A stretch of 64,000 nt of DNA from Plantago major. Its lineage: Eukaryota; Streptophyta; Magnoliopsida; Lamiales; Plantaginaceae. The stretch is from positions 68,508,217 to 68,572,216 of the forward strand of contig CM048841.1 in the NCBI GenBank assembly GCA_026545765.1. Reading direction: 5' to 3'. Positions 44,638-57,435 of this stretch are shown here, in pieces. Both the position numbers and the translations under genes were made by a program. The notes beneath the pieces were generated by a model. That model was not told the DNA's origin, ran no database searches, and saw only the letters and a list, made by a program, of their open reading frames with translations. Position 1 is the stretch's first letter; every line of letters begins with the position of its first letter.

Positions 44638-47600
44638 TCAATTGACATAATCATCCACTTTTCTGCATTCTTGGACATAGTCATAAAGTATCCTTCTGAC
44701 AGAAAGTTCTGTCTTTCTGGATAAGATACAAATTTCATGGTAACTCTTGCCAAGATTGTAGTTCTTCTTCAGAAAGTGTTTGACCCAGTAGTATTTTCCC
44801 CAAACCCAGGCATGGTCTACTTGCAGCTCAGATAGGTTGAAATACTTGTATATTTCTTTCAGATAGTGAATATCATCCAGATATTCATCCTTTGTCATGT
44901 AGAATGACTCATAGGGATGAACACCTAGCTTGTTCTGCTAGCTGTAGGTACCATCCAGTTTTCTTGTCTTGTGCACATCTTCTGGCTTGGGGTAAGGACA
45001 AGGAAAAGAAAGGTCCATCTTTCTGGCATCATTTCTCTTTTCAACCTCAAAGTTAGCCAGGCATGAAGGTGCTCATGTTTTAGCAAATTTGGCTTGCCTT
45101 CACTCCATTTTAGGATCTGGTTGAAGATGGGAGTTGGAAACTTATCATTGACAAGTAGATGTTGCAGTTCCAGAATCCAATACCCTTTCTTGTTCAGAAT
45201 GCACCTATATGAAGACTCTTCATTACTGGTCTTCACATACTCAATGTGGGCATCAGTTGACTTTTCTTGATGAGTTTCTTTGTTTGCTTTGCCAAACTGA
45301 ATATCCCTTCTAGCCTTTCCGTTAGGTGGTCTTCTGTCAGGAGATCCTGTGACTCTTTCTTCCTGCCTTGAGGCTGTGCTGGTGGAAGTCCCGTGAATTG
45401 ACTTGGTATTTCCAGAAGGGGTTCTGGCTGCTAATGGCCTTGCTGCCAGAGGAGGTTGTAAGGGGCTTGCTTGCCTTCTTCTTTTGTGAAGTGGATGTTC
45501 ATCAGTATCAGATTCATCCTCATCATCATCATTGATGTTCCAGTTGTGAGGCTTGCAGCTCTCTTGACCTCTTACCTCACCTTCTTCTTGATTTTCTTCT
45601 TCAGAAGCTTTCTGGTTGTTCCCATCTGAGATCCTAAGGGATTTGGTTCCCCTAGTGACCATACTTCTCAGCTTTCTGGCTGGTTGATCTGAACAACTTC
45701 TTCAACAGGGGTGTCTCCAATGGTGCCTTAATGACTAGTTGACTTGAGGAGGGGAGATTTGATTGTTTTCTTTTTCTTCCTCTGCCTTTCTGAGGCATCT
45801 CTCCTTCCCCCTCAGTCATGAATGACTGATTCATGATAGCATAAGCTTCAGAGAGTGATTCAAAGTTCTTCTGGAGGTTGTTATACACCCTGACCAATTC
45901 TTGGATTTCTTCTTTCATGTCCTTGTTTTGCCTAACCAACACTTGCTATTTTCTGTTGAGCTCTTCAAGAGGCTTTAGAATAGCCTCAGCTTGTTGAGTA
46001 GCATAAGTAGCATCTGCTAGTGCTTGATTGGCATTGTTGCAGTCTTCTTCCCTGATCAAAGCTAAGTATTTCTGAGAGAGAGCTATGCTGGTTGCTTTAT
46101 TTAGCAATGCAGCAGCCAAATCTTTCATCTCTTCTGGGACTGACTGTAGGACTTGGTTGTCTTGAGCAACAAGTCTGTCTCTTAGTTCCAAGAAAACAGC
46201 TGTTCTGGACCTGTGCTCATCACTTCTTAAAGCACCTGGAGCAGAGAAAATTTGAGGCGCCAGAAGGTCTAGCTTTTCCTTAGTGATTAGCCTCTCATCT
46301 TCTGCTTGGGAGATCAAGTTTAGGTTTATTTCAGCATCATTCTCATAATCCTTTTCTTGGATTGTTTGCAGAGTGGCAATCTTTTGTTTGCCTTTGAGTA
46401 TGCTGGCCTTCTGAGAAGTAGAAGGTCTTTCTGATGCAGCCTTAGCATAATGCTCTTCATCATCATTGTCATCCATGGCATCTATCTCATCAGCAGTGAC
46501 AACGATGGCATTTTTCAACAACCTTTGCTCATCTAGGAGTGCCAGTTCCTTAGCATTAGCTTCTCTGAGCTTTTCGAGTTTGGCTTCCTTTTCTTCAACA
46601 AGAGCTTGACACTCTAAGTTGATTCTCTTCTCCTCTTCCAACTTAAATCTGAGTTGTTCAATCTCGAACTCGATGGTGTGATTTCTTCAATTGTGTCTTG
46701 TTCAGCCTGTTGGGTATTTTGATGAGACTTTGGTGGTGATGATGATGGGGCTTTCTGAGCATTGGAAGGAGTAGCCTTTTCTGCACTTCCTTTGCTAATT
46801 TTCTGAATCCCCCTGTTTCCAGGTTGGGGATCATCATTCTGATCATCATCATCATCCTTTTTCTTGTCTTCTTAACTTGGATGCTCAGAAGGAGGTTCTT
46901 GGTAATCATTCTCCTCAGTTTCCTTCTCATCTTCAGAAACCAGGTTGATCACATTAGGAAGTGTGATCATCCTCCCATTTACTTCTTCTTGCTCAGAAGG
47001 GTAGGTTGTGAGCTTGCTGGGCAAGGCAGGATGGGTCACCATCTGCTCTTGGGTTTGAGCATCAGCAGCTTGAAAGTCTGCTAGGAGTCTTTGTGCTACT
47101 TCATTTAAGAAGTTATCATCCATCAGAGTGGCAAAAGAATATGATTTTGTGGGAAACATAGCATGGATATGGTCTTCCAGATTTATTGCTTTGGTCCTTT
47201 TCTCTGGGATGTCAATTACTCTAGTAATTTCAGAAAGATCGGCCTTTCTGAGTTTCTGCCATTGTCTGAAGCACTTTAGATGTTTCTTGAGAGTGTGCTT
47301 CTTAAAGGCTTGGAGTAAGTTGAGTGGCACTAGACTTTGAGCCTGAAAGAAAGGGATCAAGTTAGTTTTGTTCAAACTACTTATGTTAGTATCTGTGTGC
47401 AAAAGTAAGCTTTCTGAGCATACCTGTGTAGAAACACTAAGCTCATTTGCTTGGACTTCTGCTTGTTTGGGCACAGAGGCCTCAGATACCTTGATGTGAG
47501 GAGAAGTCTGATCCTCAGCATCCTTTCTTTCTGATTGAACCTGAGAAATAGAATCAAATATGTTTAGAAACTTGTTATCATAAAAGATAAGTGGAAAAAT

Positions 47601-49818
47601 GCTTTCTGAGACTTTGCTTACTTCCAAGTGAGGAAGCTCAGTGGCATCTTTCTCAGAAACCTTGGGGGTTTCTGGAACCTTTTCTTCAGATACTGCTTGT
47701 TCAGCAGTTTTAGTTTCTCTTGGAGGAGATGAGATCACATTCTCTCTGTCCAAGTGTTCTTCTGATTGAGCCTGTAAGATAGAACAAACATATTGATTAA
47801 GTAGTGAATTTTACCAAAATTTTCTTAAGGAAAGTTTACTGATACTTACCTTCTCAACAGAAGGCTCAGTAACTACTTCCTCAGAGTGCTTTTCAGTCTC
47901 TGGAAACTCTTGGTGTTGGGGTGTTGGTTCCACCTCCACTACTTTCTCAGTTGTAGCCTAAGAAGAGACATTAAGAATTTCAGAACATAAGAGCAATTTT
48001 AGTTAGTTATTCCTTGTTCAGAGATAACTTTTACTACCTGTGGAACAGGCTCTTCTTGATGTTCTGAGGTTGGAGGAACCTCTTCTTGATTCAAGGGAGT
48101 GGACAAGTTTTCTTCCCCCTGAAATTGTGTCTCCAAGTTGGCCTGTAACAAATGAAGCTTATGAGTAACAAGTTAACATTTTAATGTTGATTAGATACAA
48201 ACTACTTTTGTTACCTGAATAGAGTCAGGCTGAGTTTGGGTCTCTTGGACTAGTGGAGTTTCCACAGCCTCTCTTTGTTCATTGTTGGTCTCCTCTACAA
48301 TATCTTTCTGAGTCTCCATCTCAGTTTGATCCCTTTGTGAGAGTTGAGCTCTCTCAGAAGGTTGAGGAACCTGTTCAAGAACAGGGTTTTCTTCAGCCAC
48401 ATTAAGTGCTGGCATTGTGAATGTGGAAGCAATGTCAACATCTTCCATCACTCTATCTTCCTCTTCCAGGCCTTCTTCTTCCCACGGATGAGGGCTCCTT
48501 TCTGAGGGGCTGAGCTTGATGCTCCTCCATGGGTCTCAATCCTGGACTTTTTGAATACTTGTGTAAGTACTACATCATCATCAGAGTCACTGTCCAGATT
48601 GGGAGCTGACCCATCTATGATATTTCTATCATCTCTGGATATTTCTGGAGCAGCCTGTCTCAGAATTCTTGGGGCTTTCTGGTGTTGCCTTTCTGGCCGA
48701 ACAACATCTTCTGAGATCTTGTCTCCAGAAGGTTGTGCTTTTTGTACACTTTAGGACTTAGAGGCTTTCTTGCTTTGAGTCCTCTTTCTCTTGGAAACTG
48801 GAGGTTGAGCAGGAGCTTGCTCAGAGATCTCTTCACCTTGCTGGGCAACTTCAAGCTCTTCTGCCTCTTTCTGAGCTTTCTCAGCAGCAATTCTCTCCTT
48901 TTCTTCAAAGGCATGTCTGAAAAGAGAGTTGGTGACTGGGATTTCTTGTCTCTTTCTGAGAGTTATTCCCATTGTTTCTAGAATGTAGCAAATTATGAGA
49001 CCAAAATGCATATTGGCCTTTGTCTCAGGAAGGCCATTGATGATTTTATGCTCAAATTCCTCAATGTGCCCAAGAAATTTGTTGAAGGCGTACTTCCCCC
49101 AATTAAAGTGGGTTTCCTGCCCTTCATGCTTCTTATTCAGAAGATGCATCATCATCCATCTCTCCATGCTTATCTGGTCTACTCCACCTTTGTTGCCATC
49201 AAAGCAACGGACCAGAATGAGAGCCAAAGTACTCCAGTGTTTCTGGAGATGACTGGTTCTGATGGCTTTCAGAACAAAGTTTGCTGGACAACCCTTTGCA
49301 TTTTCAATCTGGATTGCCTCAAATAGCTCCTTAACACTTTAAATCATGGAGGCATCCCTGATGTTGATGTCGTCGATTGTTCCTCGATTTTTCAATCGGA
49401 ATAAGTTGCAGAAAGTCTTGCAGTCTAGGATAATTTCTTGTCCTTGAACTTCAGTCTACATGAACTTCTCTTCTATATCATTCACAACTTTTATGAAGAT
49501 TTTGGAGTTGTTGTAGAACTCCAACACATCCAGTGTGGAAAGTCCACTGGGTGCAGCACACAGAAACTTGTAGATATGGAAACTTTTCAACATTCCCAAT
49601 ATCAGTTTTCTATCTGCTTTTGAAGAAATGACTGCAGAAACATATTTCTTCACAAGAAAAGCTCCCCAATTCATCTTGTGACTTGGATTCGAGTCAAAAG
49701 GGGTAAACTCTCCTAGAAGGCGTTTATTCAACACCTTGAGTTCTTTTCCTCCTTGCTTTTCAGCAGGAGCAGATGATGCGGCCTTAGGGTTCTTGGTGGT
49801 CATCTTCTTTGGTGCCAT
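44638..49818 (-). CDS. Extra ORF region (ORF3) of copia G
   Basis: It starts MAPKKMTTKNPKAASS at 49,818. Parts in order: an N-terminal globular block with LSTLDVLEFYNNSK (49,818-49,456); a second block with THFNWGKYAFNKFLG and a KRKRTQSKK basic patch (49,227-48,751); Glu/Gln/Pro-rich stretches (48,451-47,350) divided by at least five short GT-AG segments of about 60-90 bp; KHTLKKHLKCFRQWQKLR (about 47,270); a long charged coiled-coil part (46,641-45,660); a basic and Pro-rich linker; and a C-terminal block (45,100-44,638). No signal peptide or clear membrane helix was seen. In position it corresponds to the env-like ORF of SIRE elements, but its content fits a nuclear or cytoplasmic coiled-coil protein better. 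Function unknown. It is broken in a few places. Confidence 0.65.
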
Positions 49819-50017
49819 CTCTTATATAGAGTCTTTGAGTGAGTGTTTACATATGGGTTTTGCAAGAATAATCGAGATTAGTCTATCTTTTCAGAAGACT
49901 AAGCACAAGAAGTTGAGTTGCAGAAGAAGTTTTGCAGAAATCTTGAGAGATTTTGCTATTTTGATGCAAGTGTGAAATTTCGGATTTGATAAAAGTGTTT
50001 GTCTTTTGCTCAATTCC

Positions 50018-50030
50018 TATATATATAGCA
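50018..50030 (-). promoter_or_regulatory. Internal TATA box before the extra ORF (copy G)
   Basis: The minus strand reads GCTATATATATAGGA, the same core as copy A at 614-628, about 205 bp before the ORF start at 49,818. The spacing is nearly the same in copies A, E and G. Confidence 0.55.
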
Positions 50031-50119
50031 GACAAAACATACATAGATACAACATACATACAGCTGAATATGAATGCGTGTCTTTGTATCTGCATAGGCG
50101 TGGTACGACCTTTGTACTT

Positions 50120-50137
50120 CATTAAATGCTTAGTGGG
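50120..50137 (-). promoter_or_regulatory. Conserved CCCACTAAGCATTTAATG box (copy G)
   Basis: It is identical to the box of copy A at 511-528 and lies about 302 bp before the extra-ORF start. Confidence 0.55.
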
Positions 50138-50230
50138 CCATGTCTGCATTTCTCAACAGACATTACTTGCTTTGTTTTAATCTCAGCCGTTGAGATCAAA
50201 CGTTTATACATCAAGGGTTTATATTGAATA

Positions 50231-50787
50231 TCTTGTAATGATATCAATCAACAAATGGTATTGTGCCGACTTGATGGATTTTTAATATGCTACATTCATT
50301 GTGTCACTTAGTAAAGAGTAGGAACACTTAATCGTTTGAGCTTATCATTCTGAGTGTCAAGTCCTTATCGTTATATTATTTATCATAAAAATGGCAAAAA
50401 TACAAGACATTGGACATGTTTGACTCCCAGAACTTATACTTTTTCGGGCTTTATGTGTCTTTTCTCTTTATGACTAAATAGTTTCCTGAATTCAAGAATC
50501 AGAAACTTCAGTTGTTTGAATGTATTTGACCCACTCTTAGTAAGTAAGTTCTAGTCTTATTTACTCATTGAGTGTGTACCAACCTTTGCCTTTCTGGATA
50601 CCCGTTCCAGAAATGTTTTGCCTTTCGAGTGTTGCTACCGTAAACCTTTGCATCACTTCATAACAACTTGGCTTTCGAGAGCATGTTCTCGAGGCCTACT
50701 TTTCTACCTTGCTTACTCGGACTTTAGAGATTCGTGACATTTTTCAGTCCTTAGGCAACTCCATTAACCCAAGATTATGTCTTAAGG
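50231..50787 (-). other. Noncoding stretch between pol and the internal promoter of copia G
   Basis: No ORF is convincing. GAACGGGTATCCAGAAAGG (minus strand, about 50,588-50,606) matches the tandem motif at 28-112 of element A. Confidence 0.5.
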
Positions 50788-53700
50788 TCAAGAACCGCTT
50801 ACGTAGGGGGCTTGGTGAAGATATCCAAGTTGGTCTTCTGTGCCAATCTTGAGTATCTCTATATTGCCTTTTTCAACATGGTCTCTGATGAAGTGGTGTC
50901 TAACATCAATGTGCTTTGTTCTGGCATGGAACTTGGGGTTCTGTGTGATTGCAATAGCACTTGTGTTATCACAGAAAATGGGAGTTTTCTCTTCATTGAG
51001 TCCATAATCTCTGAGTTGTTGTTGAATCCACAGAATTTGTGTTGCACAACAACCAGCAGCAATATATTCAGCCTTTGTGGTAGAAGTTGCAATTGAGTTT
51101 TGTTTCTTGCTAAACCATGAGATAAGTCTAGCTCCCAGAAATTGACAAGTTTCTGAGGTACTTTTCCTATCAAGCATTGATCCAGCAAAATCAGCATCTG
51201 AGTAACCAGCCAAACTCAATCCACTTTCTTTAGGGTACCACAAACCTACATCTACCGTACCTTTCACATACCTTAATATTTTCATAGCAATGTTGTAGTG
51301 TGATTGCATCGGATTTGTTTGAAATCTAGCACACACCAACCGCGCATATTGGATATCGTGTCCTTGCGATGAAGGTAAAGTAGTGAACCTATCAATTTCC
51401 TATACTTGTGTTCATCAACACTCTTATCTGATTCAGTATAGGTCATCTTGGTTCCTATGCTCATAGGTATCTTAGCATTATTTTCAGAAGGCTTAAGATT
51501 GAACTTTGTGAGCATGTCTTTTGCATACTTTGTCTGACTAATGAATATTCCATCATTGAGTTGCTTGACTTGCAATCCTAGGAAATAGTTCAATTCTCCC
51601 ATCATGCTCATCTCGAACTTACTTTTCATGAGATTTGCAAAGTCATCACAAAGTTGCTTGTCCTTAGATCCAAATATGATGTCATCAACATATACTTGAA
51701 CTAAGAGCAGTTTTCCATCATGATTTAAGGTAAATAAAGTTTTATCAACTTCACCTTTCTTGAAACCACTTTCCAGAGGGTATTTGGCCAAAGTGTCATA
51801 CATGCTCTTGGAGCCTGTTTCAGTCCATATAGAGATTTCTGTAGCTTGTAGACCATTCTAATTTCTGAGGAAACTTCAAAACCAGGTGGTTGTTCAACAT
51901 AGACTTCCTCAGCAAGTTCACCATTCAAGAATGCACTTTTGACATCCATCTGTTAAACTTTAAAGTCTTTATGAGCTGCAAAGGCCAGAAAGAGTCTTAT
52001 CGCATCCAATCTGGCAACTGGTGCATATGACTCATCAAAATCTAAGCCTTCAGTCCGGGTGAATCCCTTGGCAACCAACCTTGCTTTGTTTCTGGTTATT
52101 TCACCAGATTCATTCATCTTGCTTCTGAAAACCCACTTGGTTCCAATCACAGATATTCCTTCTACAAATGGAACTAGTTTCCAGACTTTGTTTCTTTCAA
52201 ACTGATCCAACTCTTCTTGCATTGCAGAGATCCAGTCTTGGTCTCTTAATGCTTCTTCAATAGTTTTAGGTTCAATGTTTGAGATGAAACATCCAAAGAG
52301 AGAATTAGCATTTTCGGCTATTGCTCTCCTAGTCCTAACACCTTGATTGATTGGTCCAATCACATCCATTGCAGGATGATCCTTGATCCATCTCATCATG
52401 GGTTTGGGGCTAGTAGGGTCAACATCTATGTGATCTGAATGTGAATCACTATGATTATGACTTGATACTTCTTCAGTATCTATGACATTTTGTACCATAG
52501 AAGGGCGTTGAATGTCTGACACTTGCTCGGTGAGGGCTTTCGGGACATGCTGTCGAGAGGTCATTTCAATTAGCTCGATGAACATCTTCAGTTTCCATTT
52601 CTGGAAATCTCATAGGAAATTCTTCATCATGTCTGAGAATCATCTGGTTGTTACTAGGCATTTCATGCTTTTCTTCGTCAGAGTCATCCTCTCTTTCCAT
52701 AATGATGTTTTTCCTTTCTGAGGGTTCTTCTTCAGAATCCTTTAACATTAGTTCCTTGAACCTTTCTGAGAGTTCATCAGCAAGGGGTGATTTCTTGCTT
52801 TCTTCATAGAATACAACATGAACTGATTCTTGAATCTTCTTTGTTCTTTTGTTGTAAACTCTGTAAGCTCTGCTATTCATAGAATAACCAAGAAACACTC
52901 CTTCATCTGCCTTTGTTTGAAATGTTCTTAGATACTCTTTTCCATTGTTAAGAACAAAACATCTACAACCAAACACTTTCAGATGTTTAATATTAGGGGG
53001 TCTACCAACCAAGAGCTCATAAGGGGTCTTGTCATGGTGTTTGTTTATCAAACATCTGTTCTGAGTGTAGCATGCTGTGTTTACAGCTTCAACCCAATAA
53101 ACTTCACTTATTTCAGTGTCACCAAAGATTGTCCTTCTTTGCTTCTTTAAGGGTTCTATTTTTCCTTTCTGCAACACCATTTTGTTGTGGTGTTCTTACA
53201 GAGGAAAGTTGATGTTGTATACCTTTGCTGGTACAAAACTCCTTTATGTACTGGTTGACAAATTCAGTACCATGGTCTGTTCTGATTGCAGATAACTTGT
53301 CATTTTTCATGACTTCAAGCTTATTTAGCTAGTTTGGTATCTCCACCCTAGCATCAGATTTGTGCTTCAGAAAGACAACCCAAGTGAATCTTGAGAAGTC
53401 ATCTACAACAACCAGACCATACTTCTTTCCTGCATAAATAGTTACAGATGATTCAAAAAGATCCATGTGTAATAGTTGCAGTGGTCTAACACTAGAGTGT
53501 CTGATTTTGGACCTGAAGGAGATCTTAGATTGTTTCCCCATCTGACAGGCAGAACAGATACCATCCTTTCTGAAAGATGTTTTGGGAAGGCCAACCACTA
53601 ACTCTTTCTTGGCAAGTTTGTTCAGAGTTTTGAAGTTCAAGTGACTCATTCTTTTGTGCCATAACCAGTGCTCTTCTGTGTGACCAGATTGACTCACCAT

Positions 53701-54090
53701 GAGACATTCTTCAGTTGTGGCAGATGCCCAATCGGCAACATAAAGACTACCTTTCCGCCGAGCAACCAAGACTGTCTGCTTTGACTCATTGTCAATAAGT
53801 TTGCAAAACTTTGCTTTGAATTTCACAGTGAATCCCTTGTCTGCAAACTGGCTCATGCTAAATTGATTGTATTTCAAACCCTTAACATGAAATACGTCAG
53901 TAATTGTTAAAGATCCTAATTTGACGTTGTCAAATCCCAGTGAGGGATTTATTTCTCCTCCAACAAATCTGATGTCTGGTCCAGTGTTGCAAGCTTTGTA
54001 GTTGACCAGATTTGCTTTGTCTCCTGTCATGTGCTTTCCGCATCCACTATCAAATAGCCATTGAGCCTTAGTCCAAGAGGCGTTCTGCAC
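50788..54090 (-). CDS. Copia G pol: protease end, integrase, reverse transcriptase, RNase H
   Basis: Domains in order on the minus strand are: aspartic protease region [14 protein letters not shown] (about 54,070); GAG-pre-integrase [11 protein letters not shown] and CSACQMGKQ (about 53,690-53,520); integrase core with [19 protein letters not shown] and [14 protein letters not shown] (53,500-53,150); reverse transcriptase with [24 protein letters not shown] and [12 protein letters not shown] (52,200-51,650); and RNase H with [19 protein letters not shown] and CDNTSAIAI (51,230-50,830). The domain order integrase before reverse transcriptase defines Ty1/copia. As a fossil it has several breaks. 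Confidence 0.9.
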
Positions 54091-54119
54091 AAAACAGGAA
54101 ACATGAGTTAGGTTCTTGC

Positions 54120-56600
54120 TTCAGAGATAGAACCATTTAGACTAAACATTCTTCCAGTAGGAATCCACATTTTAGTGAATTTCTTGGGAGTTTGTTTTTG
54201 TCTAACTTGATCAGAAGGAGATGCAATGAAATTAGTAATTTTGATCTCAATCTTCCTTCTTGGGGTGTTTCTAGGTGTTCCCTTTGGTGCTTTCTGGATC
54301 CTGGGTTTCTGGGGTTGCTTTTCAGCAAACTTAGCCTTTCTGGCCAGGTTCCTTCTAGCTTTGGCATTCAGTTTTTCAGTGGTTTGAGATTTCTTCCACT
54401 TCTGTTTATTGCTACGTGCAATATCAGCCTTGCGCCATTGTTCTTGTCCTTCCTTATATTGTTGTAAAAGGACTTTTCCAATAGCACGATAGCCAATGCC
54501 ATTTCGAACACCTTTGGCTTTCTGAATGCGGTCTTCAGAAGCCTTACTAGTTTCTGCACCATCTTTATTTTCATAAAATGGTATAGTTGAGAATTTGCCT
54601 ATTCCAGCAATTCTTCCCTTCTTAGTAATATAGCACTGTGGATGGTTGCATGTCTAAGGGTTGTGTTTCTTTTCAGAAACCTTATCCACATAATTCTTGT
54701 GAACTTGTTGTTCTTTCAAAGGCTGAGTTGCTACTCCTTTTCCATTGTCAACTACCCTAGCTTTCTGACTAATGCTATAGGTGGTTGAAGAACCATTCTG
54801 TTGACTTTTTACAAAGGTCAACCTATCATCACCCTTCTTCAGAGGAGACGAATTGCTTGATTGTTCATCAAGTCCAAGTCCACCTTTCTCAGAGGGATCT
54901 CTCAGATATGATTGAAGCTCAGTGAGAGTGTCACTATCCTTTGCATAAGATTGGAAGGATAGCTCTTTCTTTCGGAGTTCCTCATTCTCAGAAAGCAGCT
55001 TCATCATTTTCTTATTAAGTTCATTGTGAAAATTTTCATTTTCAGATATCTGACTTTTCAGAAGGGCTATTTCAGCGCTCTTGTTCTCAGATACCCTGCT
55101 TAGCTCAGAAACCTCTTTTTCAAGAGTTTCTTTGCTTTCCTCTAGAATTCTGGTTTTGGATTGTGCTTCCAGAAATTCTTTCTCATAACGATCCAATTCA
55201 ATCCTGATTAACTCCAGATCCTCAATTCCATCATCACTCTCATAGTACAGAAATTGTGAAATGTTAGTTACCTCATCAGCCATAAGACACATTTCAATGT
55301 TGGAGATGTCTGGACCAAAGAATCTCAAAGACAACTCCACACATTTCATTCTTCTTAAGGCCGAAGTCGATTACGTTGTGGGTGATTCAACACAATTCTG
55401 GTGATGGTAGGTTTGAGTTATCTGAATCTCCATCTTCAGAATCTGTCTCAATATCTAGAGCATCAAGTTGGATTTGAATATTCTTCCTTTCTTCAGTCAG
55501 TAAGGCCCTTTGATTTCTTTTGTAATTTCTTCTGTCCTTCTTGTCACCTATCTTGAGCTTGTTTAAAGCAGGGCAATCTCTCTTAAAGTGACCAGGCTTT
55601 TGACAATAGAAGCAGATATCATTTCCTATCTCTGCTGATTCAGTACTAACACCTTTCTGAATGGGGGTCTTCAGAGAGTTGTTTAGTTGAATGTTTTTGT
55701 ACTGATGATAGTTTGGGCCAAGATGCTTTTTCAGCTTTTCTTTAGCTTTTCTTCTCTCAATCTCTTGACTCACAAATTTATTCATGTATCTTACTGCAAG
55801 AGCATTTTCTTCAGATGCGTCATTGGTATCTTTCTTTTCAGAAGTACCTTGAGAGACTAGAGCAACACTTTGCAACTTCTCATTGCTTTGTTCTCTCCGA
55901 GTTGTCTCATAATCTCTGATAGCAAGATGAGAGAAGAGCTCTACTGGAGTAATATTTGGCATTCCTTGGTTGAAATAAAAGAATTTAGTGTGCTCCCAGT
56001 TGTGATTGAGAATTCTGACAATAGTCTTAATCTTTTCTGACTGGGAGTATCTGTTGCTTTCACCAAGTGCAGCCATATCACTCATAAGAGTAGTAAACCT
56101 GAAATCAAGTTCTTCCAGAGTTTCGGTGGGACCTTGCTTGAAGTTTTGGAACTTCAATTTAAGAACTTCGAACTTGTTTTCTTTGGTTTTCTCCCGCATG
56201 ATTTCTTCAATCAATTGTGCAACGCCGCTTTTTTAGCACCCCACAGTTTACACTGTATGTGCTCAGGTGTCAATCTGATGATTATATTACGAGCTTGACC
56301 ATCCAATCTGTGTCTCTTGGCATCTTCAGATGTCCAGAGCTCTCTTGGCTTGTCTTCATACATAATGCTTCCACGAGCAACATGACCACTATCACTAGCA
56401 GCCATGTCCTCGCTTCCATCTTCCTTGTCTGAGGCTTTTCTTCCATCAGAAACCTCAGTGACTTGTTTGAGTTGTCTGATTTTGATAGGCCCTTCATTGA
56501 TGACATAGATCATCTCATCACTAATGGCCTCTAGATGGAGCATCATGTTGTTCTTCCATTTCTCGTAGTTTTCTGGCTTTAGAACGGGTGCATCGCTCAG
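54120..56600 (-). CDS. Copia G gag and gag-pol linker
   Basis: It starts MSLSDAPVLKPENYEKW near 56,600. The UBN2-like gag core (ENKFEVLKLKFQNFK, LDFRFTTLMSDMAALGE) lies at 56,190-56,050, and the zinc knuckle CFYCQKPGHFKRDC at about 55,610. An acidic linker with SPELCGITHDV follows near 55,390. Then come a coiled-coil stretch (55,349-54,654) and a basic region (54,470-54,137). The long coiled-coil extension of gag is a feature of the SIRE/Maximus lineage. A few breaks are present. Confidence 0.8.
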
Positions 56601-56711
56601 AGACATACCTACACACTTAACACACAAATTATATAGTCCTCAGAAAGGGACAAAGTTTCTTCACCTATCTGGGGATCTAGGTTCAGTGCCATAAGGCTTG
56701 GGAACCTCCTA

Positions 56712-56722
56712 CTCTGATACCA
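56712..56722 (-). other. Primer-binding site (tRNA-iMet) of copia G
   Basis: The minus strand reads TGGTATCAGAG, two bases from the 5' LTR. Confidence 0.85.
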
Positions 56723-56724
56723 CT

Positions 56725-57416
56725 TGTTGGTCCAGATAACGGCAAAGTAAAAGACTAGGGGGGGGGGGTGAATAGTCTTTTAAACTTTTGTCGATAAACA
56801 GATTCTCGAACACAGGTTTCTGATACTTAAATTCAGAGTGCGCAAGACTTTAAGATAGGTAAGTGCAGAAACAATAAGTAAGTGTGTGTGCTTTGCTGAA
56901 AGATAAATATAGAAAGGTAAATAACACAGCAAGTATAGTGGTATCTGGAGGTGGCGTAATCCTTCAACTAATCCACTTCGGTCTTTAAGAGACCTAGAAT
57001 TCACTAGAACAGATAATTGAGTTCACCTTACAAAAATCCTATTCTAAGATTCTTAAATAAATGGTTCCCAACCAAATGTTCCCCCTGAGTTATTCCCCAG
57101 CTCCTAGAGCTAAGTACTTCCTCTACTTAGATAACCTTGGAGTTATTCCCTGATTTCCCAAATCAAGTACTTCCTCTACTCCACGCCTTGATGGTGTTGG
57201 TTATAAGGTTTGTCTGAGAGGCTTCTCGTATAACTTTTCAGTTATGTTTTCAGAGAGCCTAATAGAACAAGACTACTTAATACACTTGTTCAGTGTATGG
57301 CAATCGCTTTCTTTTCCAAGTAATTGATGTCCGTTCTGGAGAATGAGCTTCAGAAAGGTTATCTGACAGTTCAACTCTTTCACGAATAACAATCTCTTGT
57401 TAAGGTTCAGGACAAC
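56725..57416 (-). repeat. 5' LTR of copia G, part left of the CACTA insertion
   Basis: It is collinear with 42,783-43,490 of the 3' LTR. It breaks off after GGACAAC, exactly where a CACTA terminus begins; the intact 3' LTR continues there with TTAGAAC. AAC at 57,414-57,416 is the expected 3-bp CACTA target duplication on this side. Confidence 0.85.
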
Positions 57417-57435
57417 CACTACAAAAAATCTGGCC
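57417..57435. repeat. CACTA terminal inverted repeat (one end)
   Basis: CACTACAAAAAATCTGGCC starts directly after AAC. The first 15 bases agree with the common plant CACTA terminus CACTACAAGAAAA-type. Confidence 0.85.

Larger units (their letters stand above)
42783..57416 (-). mobile_element. Copia element G (SIRE/Maximus-like), nearly complete, 5' LTR split by CACTA
   Basis: The order on the minus strand (right to left) is 5' LTR (from the CACTA insertion at 57,416 to 56,725), tRNA-iMet primer site, gag, protease, integrase, reverse transcriptase and RNase H, noncoding stretch with internal promoter, extra ORF (49,818-44,638), polypurine tract and 3' LTR (44,205-42,783). The 5' LTR continues beyond the CACTA element, outside the window. 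The visible 692 bp of the 5' LTR differ from the 3' LTR by only a few percent by eye, so insertion was fairly recent. It looks largely whole, but its reading frames are interrupted in several places (roughly five to ten). Total length would be about 15.4 kb without the CACTA element. Confidence 0.85.

Noticed and set aside
44638-49818. Retroviral-type envelope gene in copia G
   Set aside because: Position fits, but no signal peptide or clear transmembrane segment was seen. The open parts are charged, coiled-coil and Glu/Gln-rich.
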